Source: Apostichopus parvimensis (taxonomy: Eukaryota; Echinodermata; Holothuroidea; Aspidochirotida; Stichopodidae). Taken from it: a DNA stretch of 22,576 nt. The stretch spans positions 1 to 22,576 of the forward strand of contig KN896979.1 of NCBI GenBank assembly GCA_000934455.1. Direction: 5' to 3'. A model generated the notes under the pieces. It was not told the DNA's origin. It made no database searches and worked only from the letters and a program-made list of their open reading frames with translations. Position numbers and translations under genes: made by a program. Shown one piece after another: positions 1 to 13,429 of this stretch. The stretch's first letter is position 1, and every line of letters begins with the position of its first letter.

Positions 1-4274
<4,274 letters not shown>

Positions 4275-4680
4275 CTTGACTGGTACCTTCAGTCAGCATT
4301 ATGGACGCGGAAGTTACCGTATAGGGTTACGTATCCAATAAAGCAGCCCGGTACCATCAGTCTTTTTATACCACATACCGTGACAACAACAACAACGATC
4401 GCGATAGTGTAGCTAAACGAAGCTTTTGAACGGCAACAAGATGTTAACAAGTCAGAGAGGCATTTGTCACATATTTCAACACATTTCGCTTTAAATAGCG
4501 AGAGACAAACGAATTTCATTAATATTCGTTTGAAGCTTCAGGGCACTTTTGTAAAGCAGTATTGAAAAGTGACACGAGGTCTATAATCTTATGAATGCAT
4601 TAATTTAGCTCGCAGAGTTTCATCATTGCCGTGTCATGTTCCACGAAAACTTGCAGATAGGAAGCACACTGAGTCAGAAC
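4275..4680. promoter_or_regulatory. Putative bidirectional promoter region between DDX52 and a plus-strand transcript
   Basis: This spacer starts at the DDX52 initiation codon and has no TATA box at a sensible place in either direction. It carries a CCAAT box (4335-4339), a GATCGCGATAG palindrome near 4397, and a (CAA)n run. A strong plus-strand splice donor (AAC|GTAAGTAAG, GT at 4681-4682) closes the region. That fits a non-coding first exon transcribed away from DDX52, and that exon could join the acceptor at 8988. The transcription starts cannot be placed from sequence. Confidence 0.35.
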
Positions 4681-5444
4681 GTAAGTAAGCTAAGATTGGC
4701 TTATGACTGTATAAACGTTGAGCCTTTTTGAGTTTTGTGCAATTCGGCTCATAACCAGGGCTATGTCCATGTATGTGTAGGTCTATTGCAAATGTATGTA
4801 ATATTGGTCACTAACAACATGATGAAAATATTAAATATTACATGATATTTAGCAAATGTTGAGGTCTAGCTTATTTTTTAATGAAATGATTTGGTTAGGT
4901 GGGTATGTTCAGAGACTCAATAGCATAGTCTAACTAAAGCCTAGAGGTAAACATATAGAATGATGGAGTAGATAATTGTTGCAGCTAGCATGATTTAGAT
5001 TGGGAAATTCCATGCAGCTTTTTGTAAGCTTTAACTTCTGGCTAATCACATGTTTGATTTACTTTAAGTTGTCCCACAACTAATGCAGTCATCTCATAAA
5101 CATGTCTACCTTTAAAAATGAACCATGTCACCCTAGCATACCACTTGGAAGTAGGCTACACTTTTTGAATTGAGTGTATATTTGCAAACAGCTTAAAGTT
5201 TATGTTCATCTTGATAAATCTGTGATACTTATTTGGTACATTGTAGTTCATTGAATCATGACAAGTCATATTTAAAGAAAAGAAAAAAAAACTTCTCAAA
5301 ACAATGAGCAATTACTAGTTTAAGTCAATTATTGAAACAACATTGAAGCTAGGCTACCGTAGTCTGATCAATAGCTGGCTTTACTCAAGTTCATAGTACT
5401 TAGTCGCTTAGTTTGCTAACCGGATGACCCAACACTGATAGCTA

Positions 5445-5720
5445 CTTTAAAGGCATTGAAGACTCGCCCCAAACCGCGTGCGGCCATCTGAAAAAGTTAA
5501 CTTTCTGTTGCTTGTAAGTGACGTTTGTTCGTGTCGCTACAAAATGCAGACAGTAATGAAACGTGATACCTTAATAGTTATGTTTAGCTGGACCTGAGAT
5601 GTCCATCGCTGTATCATTTGTATACTCTGCTGTGGGTATTGACCGCAGCTGTATGTACTGACTGTACACTAGTGTCTAATTACCGACGGTAGCAAGCTGT
5701 GTGTGTATTTTCTGGGATCG
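5445..5720. repeat. Candidate decayed dispersed element (GC-richer block)
   Basis: Composition changes sharply here: GACTCGCCCC and CCGCGTGCGGCC appear within otherwise AT-rich DNA, and CpG-containing words continue to about 5720. This resembles the edge of an inserted short repeat, but I see neither terminal repeats nor a target duplication. An ancient CpG-rich regulatory stretch is the alternative. Confidence 0.22.
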
Positions 5721-8267
5721 ATGGTGGTGTTTAACACTTCTGTTACACCTCATTCGAAACTAGGTCAAATTACCGGCATTAGATATTTCTTTTTGCGGGA
5801 TTCTTCACACCCTTTAATATGGGACCTATACTTAACAAAAAAAAATAACGTAATAACTACCGTGGCCCAGTTTTGCGCCAAAGTTTCATCCTAAATCATC
5901 ATTCATATTTTCTCATTAATGACTGAATAGATGGAAGTTAAATGAACAATAAAGTAAGAATATGCACATTTTACTGTCTGCCAATTGATTAACAAACTTG
6001 GAAGGAGTATATATCCAATAGATAGTTTTCAACTAGCAGTATGGTAAAATCTGGGAAGCATGTCCCTCTCTTCTTGAAGCTGGTGAAATTATCAGCTATC
6101 GCCTAATATTCTAATAATATTTTAGTAACATTCTAAAGTATGAATAGACAATTTGCAACTTTTAATTTAGTTTCAACAAGTCCCTCTGTTGTTACAAGAT
6201 GCAAATATTTTGAATATATATTCAAATTGAATACCTTCTGTCAATGTTGAAGAATTGGTAAGATTGGAAACTTTGGACAATTGCATCAAGTTTCTCCTTC
6301 AAGTTAAAAGCTTTCACAATGATGACACAAAAAGGCCACAAAAGTTCAGGATATATGAATGAAACATATTTGCAGTCGAATTTTGTTCCTCAATAAAATG
6401 TCAGCTCCTTTCGGATCAGAGCTCTTCCATACAAAAAGGTCCTCAGATTTTGAAAGCTTTTAATTTTGAAGTAATATTTCAAAACATCAAAGATATGTTT
6501 TCCTGGAGTGATATATGAACCTGGTGCATGATCAGTATCAAACAGACAAATTATCTAAGTTGCTTCAATACCAACTGAGCCACAGTATATATCTAGAGCT
6601 CATGTACTTACCATATATGGGAGTGATTAAACCAATTATTGGCCCTTGAAGTTTTGAAATTTTTAAGGTGGGATTTTGAAATACTTGTTGTCCTTTGAAT
6701 ACTGTATGTATACACAGAGCAGCAAAGAATACACAGAAATTTAAGTTTTGAATTTGTAACCAAACTTTGGACAGAATGTTTGATCGGAGAGGGATGCCAA
6801 CAGTGCATGTACAGCTCAAGAATTCAATCCTAGAGTAATTCCTTTCTCACTGGGTTCAGTAACAGTCCCTAGATTTGTTTGTTTCTATTCTTGATTGTTT
6901 GTCCTCATTTTACTGCCAACCAATCTATGCCTCAGAAGTTAGTTTCAGCGTATTGATTACTCCACTGTTGGACCAGTACAGTCATGAATGGGGACCTTTA
7001 CAAAAGCATTTATTGGTTGTGAGTAAACAACAATAGGTCATTGCAACAGAGTTCATCTATTAACTGGTCAACTAACACACTTGTGTGCTATTAGAGTAGG
7101 ACAATAGTTGTGGGATTGTTGAATTCTAAGGGGAAAGTTTATCAAGGTATTAAAATCAGCATGGTAGATTTAGCTCTTTTAGTAGTGCATTATAATGTTG
7201 TCGGGTATACATACTGTAGCCAGTTCAATGATAGCAAAGACAGTTATTAGGCTATGCTGTATGAAGGAAAATAAGAAGTGTAACAGTTACAAAATATAAA
7301 TCCATTTTGTAATTGAAGTGCCTTGACATGACCTGAATGTCTATAGATGTAACAATGAAAGTAAAATACATGTAATTGATTGTTATTGTTTTAATAAAAT
7401 TAACTTGGATCAGCTTGCACAGCCTACATACTGTAAATGTAGTACTTATTGTAATTTACTTTTAACAATAGAACTGAAATTCCCTGTGCAAAACATGTAC
7501 TCCTATGTACTGTAGTTGTACACTTGAAAAATTGGTAAATAATGAAAGAAATTCAATGTTTATATACTGTAGATAATACTTACAGTAGTTGCAGTATTGA
7601 TAAATATATTAAAAAGTGTGCTTGTCTGTCAAGAGGAACATTTTTGGAAATCATAAGTTTGTAAAGCAGACCACCCTTAATTTACAAATGTTTTCCATTT
7701 TTAACAATACAGTACATGTACAATATGTATTTAAGTATCTGTTCATATTGTAAGTAGTTTTTAATGTTTAAACCGTATAAATTGTAGGGCAAGATTTTAG
7801 AAGTACAGTACACTTAAAAATAGAAAATTGTACGTTCCTATATTTTGATGAATAATTACAGTAAGTACAAACAGTACAGAAAGATGTAGAGTAAAGCACA
7901 GGTACAGTAGGCCTAAACAGGTTTGTACAGTACAGGAATTATTAACTGTTTTGCAGAGCATGGAACACATCTATGTGTCTGTGTGTTACATAACATAATA
8001 CATTAATCAGTATACAGTAAATAATTGGGATTATACAACACCTAATTATATTCTGGTCATTTGATTGGTCAATTGCTCGTTGATTGCATGCAAAATCCGC
8101 TCTATTCCACTCTATGAAATAGAACCATGGGTTATACTCTTTTGGTAGCACTTTTTTCAATGGTAAGAGAGCAGAGAAACCTGTCTGTTCAAAACAATCT
8201 GTTGCATGAGTGCATTTTATCCACCTTAATACAACAGTGAGTTATAAGTTTGAAGGTGTTGTATAAA

Positions 8268-8431
8268 ACAAATAATGAATGGTTTCCATTCGTGCAATAG
8301 TGCAAATATTTCAGTCGTTGAAAGGTGTAATTTGTTCCATTCAACTCGGCCGCGCCTCGTTGAATGGAACATTCCATCTTTCAACTCATGAAATATTTGC
8401 ACTATTGCACTCATAACCATTCATTATTTGT
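8268..8431. repeat. 164-bp foldback (long inverted repeat) element, MITE-like
   Basis: Two arms of about 75-80 bases are near-perfect reverse complements. The outer 17 bases ACAAATAATGAATGGTT (8268-8284) pair with 8415-8431. GTGCAATAGTGCAAATATTTCA in the left arm pairs with TGAAATATTTGCACTATTGCAC in the right. The inner TTCCATTCAAC (8335-8345) pairs with GTTGAATGGAA (8359-8369). The 13-base loop, TCGGCCGCGCCTC, is strikingly GC-rich. The shape is that of a non-autonomous DNA transposon with very long terminal inverted repeats. ATAA on the left flank and ATAA on the right could be a target duplication but is weak in AT-rich DNA. Confidence 0.8.
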
Positions 8432-8776
8432 ATAATAATTTAGTGTTCAAGTTTGTGTAACAGTTGGAAGGCTCTGAATTTGTCTCTTATTAATTAATAC
8501 TATTGTTCCTCTAAGTAATAAAACTTCTGTACATCTTTTAACGTGCAATTAGCAATTTGACCATTCTATAGCAATTTGACCATTTTGTATGTACATTTTA
8601 GGAGGCAATACTGGATAAATTATTCCCTGGCTGTATACTGTACAATTAAATAGTTGTAACTAAGCACAGAGAGCTCTACTGTACATGCAAGTTACAGTAC
8701 AGGACAATCAGCTCTATACGGTATAGTGAATGTTTCATAACATGTCTATTTGTTACAGACTGAATGTACAGTACAA

Positions 8777-8853
8777 TATGTATGCATCTATGCGTGCATG
8801 TGTGTGTATACATGTGTGTATGTATGTATGCATCTATGTGTGTATGTATGTAC
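8777..8853. repeat. TATG/TGTG-type microsatellite, imperfect
   Basis: Alternating TATG, TGTG and TGCATCTATG units over about 75 bases, e.g. TGTGTGTATGTATGTATGCA and ATGTGTGTATGTATGTA. Purine-pyrimidine alternation is nearly continuous. Confidence 0.85.
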
Positions 8854-9037
8854 CTGAGCAGTATGTACAGCTCTGTTTATGCAATTTCAAATGCTTCACT
8901 GCATACAGGTATTGGTCTGTAAGTATGTGATTATAGTTAGTACTATAAAGAAAAATAATCATGTTCCTTTTATCCATCTCAACTACAGGGTATTCGTGTC
9001 CTTGGTTTTTGGTGCATGGAAGAGCGATTTTGACTTG

Positions 9038-9051
9038 GCTACCATGGTAAC
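9038..9051 (+). promoter_or_regulatory. X-box-like (RFX) motif
   Basis: GCTACC AT GGTAAC fits the RFX X-box pattern RYYNYY-N(1-3)-RRNRAC exactly, with a two-base spacer, about 190 bases upstream of the start codon at 9243. RFX factors drive cilium and centrosome genes in animals. The site would be in the promoter if transcription starts between it and the ATG, or in the leader if the spliced model (exon from 8989) is right. One motif match can be chance. Confidence 0.35.
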
Positions 9052-9110
9052 ATAACCACTTCCAGCCTCGAGACTTATTGTTCATCAGCTATTCGCTTAA
9101 CTTCATCGGA

Positions 9111-9155
9111 ATGTTGGTCACCGCGGTGCTCTTCCTTGCTCAGTATGTGCAATAG
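9111..9155 (+). other. Upstream ORF (14 residues) in the presumed 5' leader
   Basis: ATG at 9111 opens a 15-codon uORF (MLVTAVLFLAQYVQ, stop TAG at 9153-9155) with A at -3. It abuts the next uORF directly. It only matters if the leader extends upstream of it, as the acceptor at 8987-8988 suggests. Confidence 0.4.
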
Positions 9156-9206
9156 ATGTCTTCCAATGCATCGATGTTTACTCAAGTACCTCAACTAATT
9201 TATTAA
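9156..9206 (+). other. Upstream ORF (16 residues), in frame with the main ORF
   Basis: ATG at 9156 immediately follows the stop of the previous uORF and runs 17 codons to TAA at 9204-9206. It is in frame with the main start at 9243. It begins ATGTCTTCCAA, the same 11 bases as the main start, 87 bases apart. This TAA is also the in-frame stop that prevents extension of the main ORF upstream. Confidence 0.4.
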
Positions 9207-9242
9207 GAGATCGCTACATCTCATTCTTGCAAAAAAAAAAAA

Positions 9243-10163
9243 ATGTCTTCCAAAAAGCGACCTGCTCCCAAGGTGCCATCATCAGCATCACAAAGCAGGC
9301 CTTCTGCGACCAATCAGGACAAGCCTGTCGGGAATGGTCACGTCACCTCGAAGGCTTCGCTGACCAAGTCAAACACTCTCCCCCTCGACTGGAGGCCAGG
9401 GAGGAATACAGAAGATGTGCTACGAAAAAGAATGGAAAGGCTGAAGAAAAATATAGAGCGAGAAACTCAGGGAAAGAATCAGACACCCACCGGTTCAAAT
9501 AAAAGCTCACAGAAACCGAACGATATCAAATCTCCCAAAAGTACTAATAGACCTGGCAGAACGTTTTCCAATTTGTCAGTTACCAAATATGAAAAGTTAC
9601 TCAAGCAGAAACGGGAAAATGCTGCCGCCTCAGCAAATTCCAAGAAACAGACAAATGAAGTAAGGACGAGCTCTTCTTTAAAAGGGTCTCGAGTTCCGGT
9701 GGCTGCATCAAGGAGGGCATCGATGAGTCCCTCTAGCACCCGCAGTACCCCACCTCTGTCATCGAGGGAACCCTTGAGTCAAAGATTGGGCAGGGAGAGA
9801 GGGGACTCACTGAAAAGTAGTAAAAAAAGTAAAGAGAAGGAAAAATTAACCAAAACGTCGAGCGATCCTCCAAGGACGAAAGAGATCTTATCTCCAGACT
9901 GTGTTAATAAAGTGCAAAGGCTGAGAGAAAATGAGACCAAAATGATTTCTGGGGATAGTGAGAAGGGCAGCAAAAGTAGTATAAGAGGAAATTTACCGAC
10001 GGCTGCAAAACAAACTGATGGATTAGTCGTAGTCCAAGAGAGCGAGGATGAAATATGGGACAAAGTGGAACATTCTTGGAAATCCGAGGATGACGAAGGC
10101 AGCCATCTCTTGCCATCTATAAACTTTGATATGACAGAGAAGGGGATGACCCTTGACCTCGAG
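9243..10163 (+). CDS. Unrecognised basic Ser/Lys-rich protein, 5' coding exon (partial gene)
   Basis: A long coding exon of 307 codons in phase 0, ending LDLE at a near-ideal donor GAG|GTAAGT (GT at 10164-10165). The reading frame stays open by chance to 10250, but that tail is intron. Start: ATG at 9243 with A at -3; an in-frame TAA lies at 9204-9206. I do not recognise the family. Seen in it: Ser/Pro/Lys-rich low-complexity sequence with no membrane segment or signal peptide; a short charged helix around residues 55-74 (EDVLRKRMERLKKNIERE); a second around 112-127 (VTKYEKLLKQKREN); a Ser/Arg-rich section at 141-175 with many potential phosphosites; and an acidic patch with Trp at 266-286. 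Basic, disordered, short-helix proteins of this kind are often cytoskeletal or centrosomal, and an X-box lies upstream, but that role is inference. Downstream exons are not identified. Confidence 0.85.
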
Positions 10164-10590
10164 GTAAGTTGGAATTCTGCAAATTTAAAGCAACTGTTCA
10201 CTTTTTTCCACCACCATTTTCCAACAATGGTACCAAAACCTTTTCAGTAAAGTGTTATTAATTACTTTGAAAGTTTCATCATTAATGAATGATAACCTTG
10301 GTTGGGTTTTTTTTCTTTCAAAAGAGGTCAATGTGGTAAAAATTAAGTAACGATGCCATTCAAAAAATACCCGGATACATTTTTATCTACAAACTGTATG
10401 TAAAAAAAATAAATAAATAAATAAAAAAACTAAAATAAAAAACTTTTACAACCTTAAAATGTGTGACTACAGTAAGTTGTCTTTAGTAATGAAATTGAGC
10501 TAAAGTTGTATTCTTGGGGTGATTGTATATTTTAAAGTATTACTTTAAATAGTTAAAAATTGTTGATGACTGAACATGTGTTACAAATTT
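10164..10590 (+). other. Start of the intron after the large exon; AT-rich simple sequence
   Basis: Begins with GTAAGT. It includes an A-rich AAAT-type simple repeat at about 10402-10441 (AAATAAATAAATAAATAAA). No exon seen. Confidence 0.6.
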
Positions 10591-11310
10591 GGGTTCAGAG
10601 GGCCAGTCATATTCCTCAAGACCAAAGGAGTTACAGACCGTAGCAGTTGAAAGATACATGTACATAGTAGTACTTACAGTACATGTCACATGAAGAAATT
10701 CCAACCATTGGCAATCTTTTTATGAAAAATCAATCACAAATGGTGTAGTACATTACAACATTTCATACAATATTGCACAGTAATCTGTAACATGTCATGT
10801 ACTATAGATGTAAGTATATACTGTTTAACTGAACATCATAATGTTTTAGGCTTTTAGAGAGCCAGTCATATTCCTCAAGACCAGAGCAGTTCCCAGCTAA
10901 CATTCACTAGAATATGGGAAAGATATTCCAAACGTGTCACTTTTTGTTTTTATGATCTCTTATGTGGTACAGTAGTGCAACACATTAGACAATTTACATC
11001 ATATTACGCAATATTCTGCAACATTTCATACATGTATGTAATATATGTACTGTTGTTCAAGTGAACATTATTATCATTTTGGACTCAGAGAACCAGTCAT
11101 AATCCTCTATAGACCAAACCAGTTCTTTAAGCAGAAGATTTCTAGAAACTTTCTGTAAATTTGTGAAGAAATTCCAAACTTGGCAATACTAATAATAATC
11201 TTCTCTAATTAATGTACATTATGATTCCATACATATAATTCAATACATTATTGCACAGTATATTGGTGTAACATTTCATATATACTGTACAGTACTATGT
11301 ACTGTACAAA
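10590..11310. repeat. Three diverged tandem copies of a ~230-260 bp unit
   Basis: CCAGTCATATTCCTCAAGACCA occurs at 10603 and 10862, and a diverged CCAGTCATAATCCTCTATAGACCA at 11093, so the periods are 259 and 231. Further landmarks recur in the same order: GAAATTCCAAC..TTGGCAAT (copies 1 and 3, partly in copy 2), ATATTGCACAGTA/ATTACGCAATATTCTG, AACATTTCATA, and CTGTT...AACTGAACAT before the next unit. The copies differ by many substitutions and small indels, so the duplication is old. No coding potential. Confidence 0.7.
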
Positions 11311-12095
11311 TGTACAGTTGTGCTATTCTTACTGTGTATCTTTATCATTAAACCCATGAACTTTACCTCCCTGAAATCATTTAAAGATGGCTGACAATTG
11401 TGTGCACAGCTGTTCAATTTCTCATCTTTCACACAAGTCTTTTCCTCCATCACCATTGTATACATGTACATAAGTCTGTACAATATGTGTGTTTGTTTTT
11501 CATCTACCATCAAATCAATCCTGAATAATACCTTGACTAAGTATTATCTTTATGATATGGTTTTAAAGCACAAACACCAATCAACCTGACTATAGACATG
11601 TATGCTATACAGTACATGTAGCACTTAATTGTCCAGGCTCTGAAAATACTACTAATATGGTGCAACATGCCTTCAATGCATCCACACCTGATGTGAAACG
11701 TATCATTTTGACAGTGATCCTGCTATTAAATACTTGTACCTAGACAGGAATAATTTAGTGTTTAAAGATTTTGTAGCAGGTCTTGGAAAACTATGAGCTT
11801 TTTCCTCTTAAAAATAGTAAGTACGGTATATACTGCCCCTGTGTAAAAAACTGCTATACAGTACGTCTTTGCACTAAATTGTACTGTAAAGATCATGTAC
11901 GTTTGCCCATACATAGCATTTTGCGATGCGAAACCTACAGATAAATTATTCCCTGCCAGACAAAGCTAACTCTTACAGTTAAGCTGCAAAGACAGCCTTG
12001 GAAGAAACTAACAGATCATACTAACTTCTTTCACGGATGAAATTTTAAATTTGCATGATATAATTCAACATAGTACTACATAAATGTGTTCATTC
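11311..12095. other. AT-rich non-coding stretch
   Basis: No exon or element supported. TACAGTA-type words recur (near 11609, 11857 and 11880). It may be intron of the plus-strand gene or intergenic. Confidence 0.5.
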
Positions 12096-12420
12096 ATTTC
12101 ATTTCTTTATTCCAGTATAAATTTACAGAGAAATTTATAAATAAGATAAAAATATAACAATATACAGAACATCAAAATACAGGTTAAGACATATAAAAGT
12201 TTATGAGACTCAGTTAATAGTGAAACATAAAAAGCGTTACAAAAGTTATCAAAACTTGGGTTGAAACTTGGGTCTCTGCATAACCATGTTCACAAAATTT
12301 GATCTGGTGTATGCTGTTGCAAAAATTATGTTTGCCCTAGACAGCTCTAGCAATTAAAACTGTAGGACATTTTTTATCCAATATTACAAAAGAACTCTGT
12401 GTTCTACAAAATGAAGGTTT
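12096..12420 (-). mobile_element. Possible LINE 3' end (decayed), minus strand
   Basis: Read on the minus strand the stretch ends ...TGGAATAAAGAAATGAAATGAATG: a poly(A)-signal-like AATAAA followed by a short GAAAT/ATGAA microsatellite tail, as in CR1/L2-group LINE 3' ends. About 300 bases upstream look like an AT-rich 3' untranslated region. No reverse transcriptase motif can be read, so the family is uncertain. Confidence 0.33.
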
Positions 12421-13429
12421 CAATATGTTTTTTACAAACATGTCAAGTTTATTTGCCGATAGATAACATCATTCATCCATTTTGATGAGACTGAGAAGTT
12501 ACAGGCAAATGTGGTTATATACAACTTCATCATTCTCTGAGATGATAACACCAGGTTACAACAAATTGAAATGAAAATTGAAAAATGTACAGTATATGTG
12601 TATAGTAAGAGAAATCAAAGATTGAACTATTAAGATCATATACATTCAATGTATGTGTGTTAAGGACGTACCACACACAGTAAAATAATTCTCTAATTTT
12701 GGTTGTTTTATTCATAAATTATGTCAGTTGAAACTCCTTTTTTGCTACTGGAGTTGCTGTACAGGCTCCCTTGGAGCACAGCACTGTTTTTAATTATTGA
12801 CTTAGAATTTTGTCTGTTAAATATATTCTTACTTAACTCTTAAATTGCTTTCATTTGATTTCTTTCCTACCTTTTATTTCTATTTAGAGGGCCTTGGGGA
12901 AAGGGGGGGGGGGGGGACTGATTAGCACTTTGCATGCCAAGTCTTCGATCCTCTCTGGTTGTAATAACTAGTATAATAATATTAATTTGTACTTCTACAA
13001 TGAAAAATTAAAATCCAAATTAGTTATTAAAGATTTTTTTTCCCTGTAAGTGCTTTCATACAGTAGCCTGGAGGTGCTTAATTTGTAAACATCTTCTTTT
13101 CTCCATTTTTAATCATTAAGTAATAATTTATTATATATGCAAATATTGTCATTGTAACTGAATTTATATATACTCTACTCCAGGGTATTTAGATTTTCAT
13201 AAAAAAGGCATCAATGTAATCATGCACTTGGAATTAAAAGGAGGCATACAGTCAAGTTCATATTTTTTTGTTAGAACTTAGTGTCAAATTGTTGAATTAT
13301 TAAACCAGGTAACTGTCTTACAGTGACTCTTGTCAAACATGTTCTATTTGTTTCATTCTGTTAAGCATATGATCTAGTAGAGATTCAGAGAGATGCAGAA
13401 TATATCATGTTTGGGTCAATCCATGCCAA
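12421..13429. other. Non-coding stretch with a G14 tract
   Basis: AT-rich. A pyrimidine-rich acceptor-like sequence (CTTTCCTACCTTTTATTTCTATTTAG) ends just before 12891. It is followed shortly by a run of 14 G at 12903-12916, which is unlike a coding exon. Nothing else supported. Confidence 0.5.

Larger units (their letters stand above)
4681..8988 (+). other. Putative long 5' intron or intergenic DNA
   Basis: AT-rich DNA without a convincing exon. If the donor at 4681 and the acceptor at 8987-8988 (TTCCTTTTATCCATCTCAACTACAG) are used together, this is the first intron of the plus-strand gene whose coding part starts at 9243. It contains a GC-richer block at 5445-5720, a foldback element at 8268-8431, a microsatellite at 8777-8853, and from about 6.7 kb many TACAGTA/TACTGTA words. 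Confidence 0.35.
8989..9242 (+). other. Presumed 5' untranslated part of the large exon
   Basis: A good acceptor with a pyrimidine-rich tract (ATGTTCCTTTTATCCATCTCAACTACAG, AG at 8987-8988) opens this stretch. Its base composition is less AT-rich than the DNA before it. It has four short uORFs (ATG at 9014, 9044, 9111, 9156), an X-box-like site, a CACCGCGGTG palindrome at 9119-9128, and an A12 run directly before the start codon. An unspliced promoter-plus-leader is the alternative. Confidence 0.45.

Noticed and set aside
9779..10201. Minus-strand ORF of 140 residues opposite the large exon
   Set aside because: A shadow of the Ser/Lys-rich plus-strand coding frame; Leu/Ser-rich composition and no independent signals.
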